Assembly: GCF_017562075.2 (NCBI RefSeq)
Contig: NC_054082.1
Coordinates: 62,001-126,000 of the forward strand
Origin: Anopheles merus
Taxonomy: Eukaryota > Arthropoda > Insecta > Diptera > Culicidae
Direction of reading: 5' to 3'
DNA: 64,000 bases
The translations under genes and the position numbers were made by a program. Below the pieces are notes generated by a model. The model saw only the letters and a list, made by a program, of their open reading frames with translations. It ran no database searches and was not told the DNA's origin. This document shows, one piece after another, positions 34,834 to 49,545 of this stretch. Position 1 is the first letter of the stretch. Each line of letters opens with the position of its first letter.

Positions 34834-35007
34834 TTTTTAACAGGCACATGGTACTCTTTGGAACTTTGCGGCTGATTAGCACTATGTGTACGGTTCATGA
34901 TGGAACTTGAAGGCTTTTTAAGAAAGCGTATCGAACTTGGTGGAACTTTATAGCTTTTTACTGCATGACATCGGTACAAGGTGGTTCTTGTCAAAGTGTC
35001 AAAGACA

Positions 35008-35595
35008 CCCAAGTGCCACAAATCCACTAAACGACCACTAAACGGCTTCTAAACGACTCAAGTTCTCTACCTAAACGGAATATAGAAAGACTTCGTTTAG
35101 CAGACGCCAAACGACTCATGCATTCTAAAAATAGCAAAAAAGCTGGTGGCGCTATCTGTTGGTGGGATACCCCAACCAGTTGAGCTTCATCGCTTGGAGG
35201 AGAGCTTTCTCATTTCCTCTGTACTGTTGTATGGTTTCGCATTGAAGTTATGCATCGCTAGAACTAGAACGGCGATACGATTGTTTAAATACTAAACTCC
35301 AACGGAAACCACCAGCACTGAAGCAAGTGAGATTTGAGCAATGGTCATTGGTGTTGATACCCACGTATCTAACCACACGACCATTTATATAGATTTTTGC
35401 TCAGACAGTTAGAAGGCTATATAGGTCAAAATAAAATGCAACTTGTCGAAACACATTGCAAGAAAAGGATAGCAATATAATGATGAGTTGTAATACGCCA
35501 TCTATTGATCAAACCAATGAAGCTGTGGAGCTTTCATTTTTTTTCTATGGATATTCAATTTTCCAGTCGTTTAAGCTTAATCTGTGGCGCTTGGG
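35008..35595 (-). mobile_element. N2 element copy C nested in N1, 588 bp
   Basis: Reverse orientation to copies A and B. Flanks read ACA on both sides, so the duplication is 2 or 3 bp. The outer N1 continues from CAAAGACA to GACGCC. Confidence 0.87.
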
Positions 35596-35737
35596 ACAGA
35601 CGCCGTCAATCATCTCATTGCTGCTGCACTAGTTAGATTAGTTCTTTGAAGAAGGGATTTCGAGAGAAGAGATTGTGATTGTACAGTAAATTGTGATACA
35701 TTTTGTGTAATTTATGAATAATAAGGATTTAAAAATA

Positions 35738-36080
35738 CAGCAATTATTCGCAGTACGCGATACTCGATATACGCGAATTCGCAGTACGCGATTCCTCTAA
35801 ATTTGACAGCTCCATGTGTTGTTTGCAAATATTTTAATTTTTTGAAACATGTTATGCTCTTTTTGAATTTTATTAATGTTCTTAATGCATTTTTCATTAA
35901 ATTTGTGCAAAAGATACCTATTGTATAACAAAAAACTTTACTGCAAAACTCTGTGGCGATATTTTCAACCCTCGAACCGGTAGTGTAAACTATTTTTCCA
36001 TAGGAATCCGCTATACGCGAAAACTCGAGATACGCTATTGCGCTCGGTCCCGTACGATAGCGTATATCGGATAATGACTG
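35738..36080. mobile_element. TA-type MITE nested in N1, 343 bp
   Basis: Ends CAGCAATTATTCG and GGATAATGACTG are inverted, with TA at 35736-35737 and 36081-36082. Other N1 copies read GATTTAAAAATATACACATG here, the exact empty site with one TA. Confidence 0.87.
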
Positions 36081-36310
36081 TATACATATGTACACAAATA
36101 AAACAAATCCTGTTGTTTCATCGATGACCCTTGCTTGAAAATAAAACACAAAGAAAAATAATCCCCGGTACCCTGGCATAAGGAAGCTGCTTAAGCGCTA
36201 TTTGAAAGACCCACCAGGAACTTTGATGCTGTTTATCTACTGCAAAAGGCGAATTCAAGCGATCTTTAGCATGCCAAAATTAGCTGCTTAAGCAATTTTG
36301 GCTATTTGGG

Positions 36311-37306
36311 ATGAGACCACCTGGTTTTCATACACTTTGGCTCTAAGGACTAGTGTGTTTTGGTTGCTAATAACAGGGTTAATTGCGTTACTTTGGAACA
36401 CACTGTATCTTCAAGTTTGACACCTATTGCCAATGTGTACAATTCATGGTATTTATCCACTTGCATCACGAAAGAATAGGTGAAAATAACAAACATGAAC
36501 ATAATCTTCACACTTCCGTACAAAGAGAACTAATAAAGCAACTTGAATAATCGAACATCTAAATAATCGTGAAGTTATAACGATTGTAAAATACAGGCAC
36601 AGAAAAGTTGGTAAGATTGGGTTATGGTTTAATACTTGATATACAGTGTTGTGTGACAATTGTAGAAGGTGTGGCTGTAATTGTGCGATCTAATAGATTG
36701 CTTAGTAGTAAAAAGACCGTAATCGATAAAGAATGTAAATGTATTTCGGTTATGCTTATCGGTTTCTTTAATTTATGCTCAACCAGCATAAACTGCTGGA
36801 ATCTACAAATAAGTATAAATGCTTAATCAGATTGATCAGTGCTCAGACCACGGAAACACCCCGGGAGCATCAGGCAAATAAAAGAAAGTGCAAATTCGCA
36901 ATCCAACATGTTGAATCCAACAGAGTCACACAAGAAGATACTTCTTGTTGCACAGAAACTGTTTTTTTTTTTGCAAATTCCAAGGCCTGTGTGTTATTTA
37001 TTTCATGTGTATACTGGTGTGACAAAATTGCACCGTACAGCAAACGTGTTGTCTGTGTGTATAATTATGTATTATATATATAATGCGTTAGTGACTGTGT
37101 ATCAGAGTTAACCTTTTGGATTGAGTCGGCATTGCCTACAAACACTGGCCGTGACTGAGCAAGTGCATTTGGTGCACATAAAACAATATAAACAAAATCA
37201 TTCGAGTTGAAACTTCTCTTAACTAATCGGTCCATGACGATCCATCTATGTTATATTTACATTTATTTATAAAAAAATTAGGGGGTCTAAACATTTATAA
37301 AAAATT
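36311..37306. other. Non-coding stretch upstream of Crag
   Basis: No gene recognised. It probably includes the Crag promoter and a 5' untranslated exon. A possible donor (GTTGGTAAGATTGG) lies near 36608, but I cannot confirm its use. Confidence 0.4.
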
Positions 37307-37505
37307 GGGCCGGTCTAGTGGTACAGTCGTCAACTCGTACGACTTAACAACATGCCCGTCATGGGTTCAAGCCCCGAATAGACCGTGCCCCCATACGTAG
37401 TAGGACTGACTATTCTGCTATGGTAACAATAAGTCACTGAAAGCCAAGCGGTTACATACAGTTATGCCAAAGTCGGTTGTTATGCCAAAGAAGAAGAAGT
37501 AGAAG
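37307..37505 (+). mobile_element. tRNA-derived SINE (SINE200-like)
   Basis: The head carries RNA polymerase III boxes: an A box in TAGTGGTACAGTCG and a B box GGTTCAAGCCC. The body includes CCCCCATACGTAG and TAAGTCACTGAAAGCCAAG, and the tail is AAAGAAGAAGAAG. Reverse partial copies lie at 17027-17135 and 62723-62884. It resembles the Anopheles SINE200 family as I recall it. Confidence 0.85.
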
Positions 37506-37918
37506 ATAAAAAAAATTGGCAAGTGAGCAAATGTAACAGTATACATACCTAAACTGTGAACCATAATCTGGTTTTTGGTTAGGGTGTAAGTTTGAGAAGT
37601 TTAAAAATAAGCGCCTAATATATTTATTTTCAAAAATTAGTTTTTGCCATTTCGACCTAGGTTTTGACACTATCAAGTATCATTTTGTCGTCCTCAGCCT
37701 TCTCCCCGTGACTATAGAAAGGGATAAGGGAATCGTTTTGGCGGATGGTGGCTCAGACGCAGTATGCAATATTTATCTATTTATATTTATTTATTTATTT
37801 ATATTTATCTTTTTATTTAATAAATATATAAGATATAAGATTTAAGATTTATGACTTCGTATTGTTACCACGTAATCACTGTTTAGGGTTTGATATTCTT
37901 GCAGGAATATCATCAACG

Positions 37919-40900
37919 ATGGAGGAAAGGCGAGTTGCAGATTACTTTGTAGTAGCTGGAATGACCGACCAGCCAAAACTGCTAAAGGAAAACATTTTCA
38001 ACGACTCATCGCACTTACGATCGACTAACAGTATCGATCCGATAACAGACATAGGAGTATATTTTCCTTCTCTTGGTGAAAAAATTCCTGCTGATTATGA
38101 AATCCTTGAAAACACCCCCTCGGGACTATTAGCCGATTTAAATTACGGTTCTGTGCGCACCATCGGTTGTTTTATTTACTATCGACGTGGAAAGGATAAG
38201 CCGCCTTTGGTCGATATAGGTGTGATGTACGAAGGCGCAGAACGTATTATGGCCGATGCCGAGATCGTTCTTAGTACACCTGGGGATCGATTGGCGAATG
38301 TGAACAACTCGTCTGCCAAAACATTTCTAACGTTTAGACGTGCTACCACGGATATGCCTTGCAATGAACTTGTTGTAACTGATTTGTGCGTCGTGATACC
38401 TTCAAAAGGTGAAAAACCACCTCATGCTTTCTGCATGATCCACAAAACACTTAACAAAGGTATCATGGGAAGTGATGTCTATTTGTGTTATAAAAAATCA
38501 ATGAACCGTCCGAAATTGATCAGCTACGAACCAGAAATTTTGCATCGTTATCCAACGTATGATCATAACGATTTTCCGTTAACGCTGTGTCCAAGTGTTC
38601 CGTTATTTTGTCTACCAATGGGTACAACTTTGGAAACGTGGCCCCATGTACCGGGAGGGGACGGAAAGGTAAATTATTTATTTTGATTGTTTTTTCAAAA
38701 CGACCATTAATTTAACGTTTATTCTTTTTGCAACTGGCCCTAATATATTATAGATGAAAAGAAAACCCATTCAGCCTATCTTTAGTACGTTTGTTTTGAC
38801 CGTTAATGATGGAACATACAAAGTCTATGGATCAGCATTAACGTTCTACGAGGAATTCAGGTGAGTGAGACGTAATCTATGTAGTTAGGGTAAGCGCGTT
38901 ACATTTTTTTATTTTTTCTTTTAGTGAAAAACATTTAAATGGACAACAGCGGGAATTACTGGATTGGACTGAGGAGTCGCATAAGACCCATTCACTGCAT
39001 GTGAACAAATCCATTTGTATTTTGTCAAGATGGCCGTTTGGAGATACTTTTGAGAAATGGCTTCAATTCTTACATGTAAGAACAAAAATCACAGCTATTG
39101 AAGAAAATGTCTCCAAAAGTTTTAAATTCATTTCAGCAATTATCTATTCTCGACGAAAAACTACCTGTGCCTATCGAACGGTATATCACCCATTTGCTCG
39201 ATGAGGTGCCTTTTCCTTCTCCAAGCATTTTGCTACAGCTTTCTACGCTGAGTAACAATAGAGTTCTCTTGACGCTACCAGAAGATTCACCTCTGCCACG
39301 GAGTGGTGCTGGGTTTCGTCAACTTCTATCCAATCTTGGCCCTGAAAACTGTCTGCATGTGCTTTTACTGGTTTTAACAGAACAAAAGTTGCTTATACAT
39401 TCATTGCGTCCAGCAATACTGACGGCAGTAGCCGAAGCTGTATCGTCGTTTTTATTTCCTTTCAAATGGCAGTGTCCATATATACCTCTATGCCCACTAG
39501 GCTTAGCGGAGGTGCTGCACGCGCCATTACCATATCTGATTGGAGTAGATTCGCGTTTTTTTGATCTGTACGAACCGCCAAACGATGTGACTTGTGTGGA
39601 TCTTGATACAAATAATATCAGCCTGTGCGAATCGCAGAAACATCTGACGACCAAGTTGTTGCCGAAAAGGGCGGCTAGGGTCCTTCGCCAGACTCTGCGT
39701 AACTTGGAAGAAATGAGTCAAAATCATGGATGTGATTCAAGCAATAGCTTAGATCGAGACTTGAAGAAGAGAAAAAGAGAACAATATTTAGAGCAACGGA
39801 TCCAAGAAGCGTTTTTGCAGTTCATGGCATGTACTTTGAAGGGTTACAGAGATTATCTGGTACCTATATCGAAGGCGCCTACGATTGGTGCAACGGATCC
39901 TAGTGCATTGTTTCGTATGGATGCATTTCTACGATCTCGCGATAAAACAAACCATAAATTTTTTCAGCTTCTCATGAAAACACAAATGTTTATCAGATTT
40001 ATCGAAGAGCGTTCATTTGTTTCGGACAGTGACCACAATTTAGCATTTTTCGATGAATGTGCCGAAAAAGTGAGTGCATACGAAGATACACAAACTGAGA
40101 TAAAACTCATTGAATGGGACTCAGGACAGAGTAGTGAGCGTACTAAGTTTATTCTACCCCCCGAATGTCAGACAGGTCTGTCGGATCAATTGTATATGTA
40201 CAGCTCCTTTACGCTTGACCCATTGTTGTTAAAGCAAACGCGCAGAAGTGTAATCGATAATGCACTTCAGCCACATAGTAGTCTAGCACCGGGATCTCCG
40301 ATGGCGCGACGAACTAAGCATGAAATAAAAACGGCTCAAAAGCTAGCTCGTAAACATCAAGGAAATCCGGAGTTGTGGGCAAAACATTTGCTTGCCACGT
40401 GCTACTCTATATACTTCATCGTGTTACCAAGTTTGATATCAGAAAATACCGGTCGCGAACATTCGGTGCTAAAAGAGGCATACGATTTACTTAGCAAAGC
40501 CTGCAGGCTGAAGGTACCATGTGATGAAGTTTGCTACCGCATTATGATGCAACTGTGTGGATTGCACAATCTTCCTGTCTTGGCCGTTCGGTTGCATTAC
40601 TTAATGAAAAGATCGGGTATTCAACCTAACGCTTTGACGTATGGTGTTTATAATCGGTGCGTTTTGGAAGCTCAGTGGCCATCAGACTCAATTTTATCTT
40701 CGCAAATGCGCTGGAATAGACTACGTAATATTGTAATTGGCGCAGCACATTTCAAACGAGCAGGCAAAAAATGCGCCGATCGTCGTCGACTCTCTTTATC
40801 AAACGAAAATAATGTGATAGGCTGTACATTACAGTCCGTCGAAGGCGCATCGAGAACTAGCCTTGATTCTGGATATTCGCAAGCAGAACAAAATGTCAAT

Positions 40901-43713
40901 GTAACGCTCGATTTTTCGGCTTTTGACAAGCTTCGTGGAAGGATTGGAGCAATTGTAAGGCAAAATACAACCCCTGGACATCAAGAATCTTCTGACGTAC
41001 TATCGAGTGCTGGATTATTGATTAGCGGCGAAGCGAACCATCATCACAAACTACAGGCCAGTGCCGCAATTGTAAGTGATGGCAAAGAATCAACTGCTGT
41101 ATATAAAAAAACACCACCTACAAACTCTTGCGACCTTAGTCCGCGCATGCTAGCAAAAGCTGATAGTTTTGCGGGAGACTCGAAATTTATAGATAAGTTA
41201 CAAAAGCAAATCAAAGGCGATGGAATTAAAGCAAAGAGGACACTCGAGTTTACTGAAAAAGAAAAAAGTAGTACTAATGACGCGTTAAATTTGACAAAGG
41301 AAACTAATCCAAAGGGCAGTCCCACAAAGTAAGTACTGACATAAGTGGGTCGATGTTAACAGTGTGAAGTGACACATCCTAATTCTTTGTTACAGAATAT
41401 CGCCTCGCACACTGGTCACGCAGGGTGATCCATTAGGCGCGCTAAACGATAATGCAGCTATAGAGAGCGAGATCAATTGCGAACCTGTAGATGAGACAGT
41501 TGATCCATGTGAAATAAGTAACAATAACAGTATTTATACCGATCAACCGATTTTATTCAAAGGACAGCGCTCGGCAACGTTTGACGATTCTACACAACTC
41601 AATAAGAGCATGCAACGGTCGGAAACTATGCCCATGACCAGCACAGCCACATCAGGATTTGGAAGTTTGGGGTCAACATTAAAATTTAATTTTGGGTGAG
41701 TAAATGAAAGTTTAAGAAAATACACATGTTTGTAATTCTGTTACATTTTTAATTCATTTTTTAACTAAGCCTATATTGTAGCCAGCTTGATACAGTTGTT
41801 CTTGTTTTGAATGCACTAGTTTATTACTTTGAATTAACACACATTATCTACCGTGTGTATTTGTGTTTGTTTGCAGAATGTATTTTGTATGTGTAGCAAG
41901 AGTTATGTTTGTTTTCTTTTATTATTTTGTTAACGTTATAGCCGATACTCACCCGCACGTATGTCAATGAAAAAAGACTTGAAATCGTTATCAACAAACA
42001 TGATAGAAAACATTACTAACATAAGGTGAGTTCTAGTGAAAAAAATATCTAGAAATAATAGATAATGTATCTTGTATATTGTTTCGTAAGAAAGCGAAAA
42101 ATGTTAATTGCAACATTTTATAATTACATTATGTTTTTTTAGCCCCAGTCTCACAGGAAAAAAATCGAATGAAATTATACAAAGTGGAATCAGCAGCATA
42201 AAAAGTGCTGCCAGCTCAGTAGCAAAAAAATTAGATGATATCAAGGAAGCCATATCGGCAAATACAACGCCTGTAAAGACTGGTACCGGTTTGAACAGCA
42301 CGATAGAGAGAAATGCCCATGGTTCAGAAAACGATCTTCATCAACACGACGATACGACGATGACATTAAATGGCAACCGTTCAAGGCGTGTGTCTAGTGA
42401 ATTTGATCTTTGGGGACGTTTTAGCGAATCGCGAAAATCCAGTTACAATAATTTAGTTCCCTTGGGTGAGAATGCTACATCCACTAGCAGCCTAAATGCA
42501 TATCCAACATTTCCGGACAACATTTATCCTATTATTATAGAGGTATGATAAATTCTATGCGAACAAAGTATATATTCATACATTGCATACATTGGATCAA
42601 AATTTATTTTTAGGGAAGAGAGCCAGCTGTAGATGTTTTAATAGAAATAACATCTTGTTCGCAATGCCACAATTGTTCAGTACTCTTATATGACGAAGAC
42701 GTTATGGCAGGATGGTCGGCGGAAGATTCTAATTTGAACACCACATGTAATGCATGTAGCAAAGTGACAGTGCCATTTTTGAATGTGCAAATAATTTCGA
42801 AAGATCAAAATCACGACCATCGAGAAGACAAATCTTCACCGCGTACGTCTTCAAAGAATCAACAGGATATGATAAGCGTGCCATATTTAAATCCGCTCGT
42901 ATTACGGAAAGAATTAGAAAACATCCTAAGTGAAGAAGGAGATCTGGCACTAACTAAAACAAAATTTGTTGAGGAACATCCTATTATATATTGGAACTTA
43001 GTATGGTTCATGGATCGGATTGATGTTAACACTCATCTTGCAAATCTTGTTCTACCCAATCAAGTAAGTAGGGGTCATGTAAAAGAATTTTCCAAGAATT
43101 GCACTAATAATCTATATTTTATCAGGAGGATGACAAAGCCGATCCTTTAAGTAATGTAAAATCAATTGAAGTCCATTGCTTGTGGGACAATCCTAGACTT
43201 CATTCTGAGGCAGGACCGGCAATGTATATGTTGTGGCGTCAAAATCAACCTGATAGTACGTTATTGAAAGCTCTACTCACTGATCAAACGTCGATTAATC
43301 GATCGTAAGTATTTCAAGTTTACTATTTACGTGACATCCCAGATGAATTGCGCAATATATTGTTATTATTTTTCGAATTTCATATCCTCTTCAGAGTGAT
43401 GCAACAAATAATAGCCTCTATTCGTTGCAACGATTTGTTAACTCCGGTAAAACGATTAGCCAATGAGAGACAAAAGCTAAAACATCGAGGTGTTGACAGA
43501 ACGCACTCAATTTACCGCGACATGTTATTTCTAGCATTCGTCGAGATAGGCAGGGCTGATATCGATCTTATATCGTTTCATCGTGAATATGCTGCGGTAT
43601 TCGATAAATTGACTGAGAAGGAATGTAACACATTTTACCGTAGTCAGGATCTGCCACCGTCGTCTACGGCCATATTTTGTCGTGTTTACTTCAAACCGCT
43701 GCTTTTGCCCTGA
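37919..43713 (+). CDS. Crag: Crag / DENND4-type Rab guanine-nucleotide exchange factor, ten coding exons
   Basis: Coding exons: 37919-38668, 38754-38860, 38925-39075, 39137-41328, 41396-41695, 41942-42025, 42143-42542, 42614-43063, 43126-43304, 43395-43713. All joins are AG/GT and in phase, giving 1643 residues, close to the fly protein. The ATG follows a splice acceptor (TTCTTGCAG, 37904), so the 5' UTR is spliced. Order: MABP domain (about 20-200), uDENN (about 260-335, with SRWPFGDTFEKW), DENN core and dDENN (about 337-640), pentatricopeptide-like repeats (about 775-850), a serine-rich linker, and a C-terminal part with a CSQC/CNAC zinc-type cluster (about 1340-1380). The family activates Rab10/Rab11-type GTPases, binds calmodulin in flies, and directs basement-membrane and rhodopsin secretion. 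No damage seen. Confidence 0.95.
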
Positions 43714-45715
<2,002 letters not shown>

Positions 45716-45907
45716 GAAGATGACTCATACAAACGTAGTGGAAAAGGTTTAATATATTGAAAAAAAAGTTATAATAAATACATAAACTGTAGTTACTTTT
45801 ATCCGGTACTCAGCAAACTAAATGTCTTGTGTTATTTGACCTTCCATAACATCAATCAAATAAAAAAGCTCCCCCTACAACTCAAAAAACCCTTGCCTGG
45901 CCACAAA

Positions 45908-47261
45908 TTAATTTGAAAATGGTGACGCGTTCCTTTTGGGCGTTGATGGTGCAAGATCCATGGTTTTGCACACCCATCCTGCAATATCAACGTCCTCCGT
46001 TTCAATGTTTTTAATCCATTCGTGATTCTAAAAGATAAATTTTGTTTTAAGTATAAACTCATTAGAAAATGTTCGTATCTTTTTACCATGAGTGTTTTTA
46101 AATCTGCACGCTCCTCGGGGTTCTTCTTTAGACAAAGATCAACAAAATTTTTAAAACGGTCGGTAAAAGAATTGTGCTCTAACTTAGGCGGAGGTTCGTT
46201 TACAATGTAGTCCAGTAGTTCAAAAATAGCCATTGGTTTAGGTTCAATTATGCTTTGTCCAGGAGAGCAGTCTTCTCCACGCTCCTGAAATATTAAATCT
46301 AATGTTTTTGCATCTGGAGGAGGAATTGGATACATTCCAATCGCCATTTCAACTAAAGAGAGTCCCAGTGACCATATGTCAGATTGAACAGAATAATGCG
46401 TTCCTTGTAAGCGCTCGGGCTGAAAGAAAAAGGTAATGGTATGAAACTAGCTATTATGGCCATCAAGAAAAAAAAAAACTATAGAATACTTACCGACATA
46501 TAACTTCGAGTACCTACAAAAGAATTGGCCATTGAATCAATCAACTGACCAGAAACGCCGAAATCACAAATCTTTATCTCTCCACTGCTATTTACAAGAA
46601 TGTTGCTCGGTTTAACATCCCTATGCATAATGGCATGCTTATCTCTCAGATAGCTTAGTCCTTTCAGTACTGCCGATGTTATTTTTGCCAAAATAGCTTC
46701 CGGGATTCTTCCTGCTCGTTTTAAAATTAGGTCTAATGAGCCACCATCCATGTATTCCATACATATGCTTATCTCTCCATCACTGTAGAATGCGCCATAG
46801 AATCCAACTATGTGCGGAAAATTACACTCGTGTAATACCTTAAGTTCTCGTATAATCTGCTTTTTGATTGCAGGTTTTACTTCTAGGTGTATCAATTTGC
46901 GTGCCATTATGAGCTGCGTAGGAATGTGACGTACCTTCATTACAACTCCCCCATTTCCGGAACCCAACTCGCCTAGTTTCTCTAAATCCTCATCACTGAG
47001 TTCGCCAATTTTTTCTTTTTGACTGAGAAACACTTTAATGCGTTTACGTGCACTTTCTTCCATTTCAAGCTCTTCCAATGTTTCGGTAAGTGCATCGATG
47101 CTGTTCTTGGCTTTTCCCAAAAGATTGTGTTTTCCAATCACGTATTCGGTACCTGATGGAGTTTTAAAGGAGGGTGTTGGCGTTGTTTGTTGTCCAGCAG
47201 GAACATCCACGGAACCAGGTGGCAACGTCAAATTGAGTTTGTTTTTTGTCATTTTACTCAT
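45908..47261 (-). CDS. Dsor1: Dsor1 / MEK, dual-specificity MAP kinase kinase
   Basis: It phosphorylates ERK (rolled) in the Ras-Raf-MEK-ERK pathway in the cytoplasm. Exons 47261-46494, 46419-46087 and 46027-45908 join in phase 0 to give 406 residues. Visible kinase parts: GSGNGG loop (about 100-105), ATP lysine K122 in MARK, HRDVKPSN at 213-220, DFG at 233-235, and the Raf-target SMANS loop with S243 and S247. The insert rich in Pro and Glu (PIPPPDAKTLDLIF onward) and the C-terminal WVCKTMDL domain are MEK-typical. The N-terminal KNKLNLTL is a likely ERK docking motif. A second ATG three codons later is possible. A splice acceptor (CTTTTTAG, about 47284) just upstream points to a spliced 5' UTR. 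It is divergent from Caf1-180 with 5.9 kb of mostly transposon DNA between them. Confidence 0.96.
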
Positions 47262-47729
47262 TGATATTACAAGAAATGTATCTAAAAAGAAAAAAAAAAC
47301 TATATTGCACATATTCTTGTATGTAACGCGGGAACTAAATTTAACCTTGGGTGTATTAACTGGAACTAATCCGATACAAGGAGCCAAACAGCAGATAGTA
47401 GAAGATCTGTACGAAAACAAATGATAGTTACAAAGCTTTTTTATCTTAACCGAACTACGCACGTATAGCACGTTTCACAGATCGTATGTATGGCAAAAAA
47501 TAGTAAAAGATATCTTGATACAAAACGATTGCAGAAAGGATTTTTGTTCAAGCAAATCCGCAGATTATTTTTCGATTTTCGCTGTTCTATGAATTTGGAA
47601 AACTGACAGAAGGAAAAAAAGGATTGAAAATGAGCCCAGCTTGACATTCTTCCCAAGGTTAATATATTGATCGTACTTATAAATTTTGACCTGTACAGTC
47701 TGATCTCGAGATACGCGATTCACGACTTA

Positions 47730-47890
47730 GGGCGGTGGCAACGCTAATCGGATGCGATTTTATCGGACGAGATTTATATGGGATTTGACAGATAACGTCG
47801 GACGACGAAATCGCATGTCCGACGTTATCTGTCAAATCCCATATAAATCACGTCCGATAAAATCGCATCCGATGAGCGTTGCCACCGCCC
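47730..47890. mobile_element. P1 MITE, 161 bp, TSD TTA (first of three in a chain)
   Basis: GGGCGGTGGCAACGC ends, TTA at 47727-47729 and 47891-47893. It lies at the right edge of half a TA-type MITE end (CAGTCTGATCTCGAGATACG, 47698-47717). The next element starts directly after the shared TTA. Confidence 0.93.
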
Positions 47891-47893
47891 TTA

Positions 47894-48057
47894 GGCTGCG
47901 CTCTGGCACCAATCGAACACGACATCCGACTCGAACAAACCCATATAATCATATGGAGGTGCACTGTCAAACACAAACAAACAAACAAAACAAAAATGTC
48001 AAATCCCATACATTTTTCATGTTCGATGTCGTGTTCGATTGGTGCCAGAGCGCAGCC
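47894..48057. mobile_element. PIF/Harbinger-like MITE family P2, 164 bp, TSD TTA (second in chain)
   Basis: Ends GGCTGCGCTCTGGCACCAAT and its exact complement; long palindrome continuing over CGAACACGAC. TTA at 47891-47893 and 48058-48060. Confidence 0.9.
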
Positions 48058-48078
48058 TTAGGCAGCGGTAATCGCTGA

Positions 48079-48377
48079 AGGAACGGTCAGAACCTCGCCG
48101 CATGCGATTTTGCCGCATGCGGCAAGAAAAGAGTTTTCTCGATTTCAAGATATTATAATGATATTTTGTTGGTTCTTTATAAAGATAATCATTATTTGAT
48201 ATGATTTTAGACATTTGACATCTGAAATAAAATCGCATGCGGCGATGCGGCAATATCAAATGATTTTGATTTTGCCGCATCGCCGCATACGGCAGATTCG
48301 CAAGTGCTGTCATTAACGTCAAATCCCATACAAAAGCTTGCGGCATAATTGCATGCGGCGAAGTTCTGACCACTGCC
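48079..48377. mobile_element. MITE family P4 nested in P3, 299 bp, TSD TGA
   Basis: AGGAACGGTCAGAACCTCGC pairs imperfectly with the right end GTTCTGACCACTGCC. TGA at 48076-48078 and 48378-48380. The interior is full of GCCGCATGCG motifs. Confidence 0.75.
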
Positions 48378-48459
48378 TGATGCGGGCGTGCGTGCGTTTT
48401 CTGAAAATGTATGGAATTAGACACCCGCAGCGGGTGACAGCCCGCAACCGCATGCGTCA

Positions 48460-48630
48460 GGGCGGTGGCAACGCTTTTTCGCATGCGATTTTATCGGCTG
48501 ACCTGTCAACTTTTTATATGGGATTTGACAGATTACGCCGGACGACGAAATCGCACGTCCGACGTTATCTGTCAAATCCCATATAAATCTGGTCCGATAA
48601 AATCGCATCCGATCAGCGTTGCCACCGCCC
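48460..48630. mobile_element. P1 MITE nested in P3, 171 bp, TSD TCA
   Basis: GGGCGGTGGCAACGC and GCGTTGCCACCGCCC ends, TCA on both sides. The left arm has a 10-bp addition relative to other P1 copies. Confidence 0.9.
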
Positions 48631-48729
48631 TCAGAATCAAACAATTTTGATTTTTCCGCACGCACGCCCGCACGCCCGCAGTAGCGATTACCGCTGCCTT
48701 AATCACAAAATCTGCCGAGCTATTGGCTA

Positions 48730-49317
48730 CCCAAGCGCCACAGATTAAGCTTAAACGACTGGAAAATTGAATATCCATAGAAAAAAAATGAAAGCTCCAC
48801 AGCTTCATTGGTTTGATCAATAGATGGCGTATTACAACTCATCATTATATTGCTATCCTTTTCTTGCAATGTGTTTCGACAAGTTGCATTTTATTATGAC
48901 CTATATAGCCTTCTAACTTTCTGAGCAAAAATCTATATAAATGGTCGTGTGGTTAGATACGTGGGTATCAACACCAATGACCATTGCTCAAATCTCACTT
49001 GCTTCAGTGCTGGTGGTTTCCGTTGGAGTTTAGTATTTAAACAATCGTATCGCCGTTCTAGTTATAGCGATGCATAACTTCAATGCGAAACCATACAACA
49101 GTACAGAGGAAATGAGAAAGCTCTCCTCCAAGCGATGAAGCTCAACTGGTTGGGGTATCCCACCAACAGATAGCGCCACCAGCTTTTTTGCTATTTTTAG
49201 AATGCATGAGTCGTTTGGCGTCTGCTAAACGAAGTCTTTCTATATTCCGTTTAGGTAGAGAACTTGAGTCGTTTAGAAGCCGTTTAGTGGTCGTTTAGTG
49301 GATTTGTGGCACTTGGG
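48730..49317 (+). mobile_element. N2 element copy D, 588 bp, TSD TA
   Basis: Full-length, nearly identical to copies A and B; TA at 48728-48729 and 49318-49319. Confidence 0.9.
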
Positions 49318-49545
49318 TATTGCCGAAAAATGCTGAGCTCTGCAACAATTTAGTTGATATTTTGGTAAATACGCAATGAAATGGTGTGATACTTCATATA
49401 TGAATAACAAATGAGTACAGTGTATACTTTCACTATAAAATTGGGTTTTGTGACATTTTTTACCGCAATTGTGCAGAATTTCACGTTTTTAGTTATCCTG
49501 CCGAAAATAGGTACACTGCCAAAAACTGGTACAGTTAACTTAGTT
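49318..49545 (-). repeat. Copy of the TTTTCGGCAG repeat
   Basis: Reverse match to 25434-25665: TATTGCCGAAAAATGC at the left and CTGCCGAAAATAGGTACACT at the right. N2 copy D was inserted at its edge. Confidence 0.65.

Larger units (their letters stand above)
34270..36310 (-). mobile_element. N1 element copy 2, host of three nested insertions
   Basis: The outer element starts CAAATAGCCAGCTCG (the first two bases of the terminus are changed) and ends GGCTATTTGGG, with AT outside. Removing 34389-34833, 35008-35595 and 35738-36080 leaves an ordinary N1 of about 665 bp that aligns with 50216-50880. Confidence 0.85.
48061..48698. mobile_element. PIF/Harbinger-like MITE family P3 (third in chain), holding two nested MITEs
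   Basis: Ends GGCAGCGGTAATCGCT and AGCGATTACCGCTGCC between TTA (48058-48060) and TTA (48699-48701). Removing 48079-48377 and 48460-48630 with one TSD each leaves about 170 bp whose arms pair over TGCGGGCGTGCG. Confidence 0.85.

Noticed and set aside
37307..37380. tRNA gene with good A and B boxes
   Set aside because: The body continues into SINE sequence with a GAA tail and the fold lacks a clean acceptor stem; diverged copies occur elsewhere.
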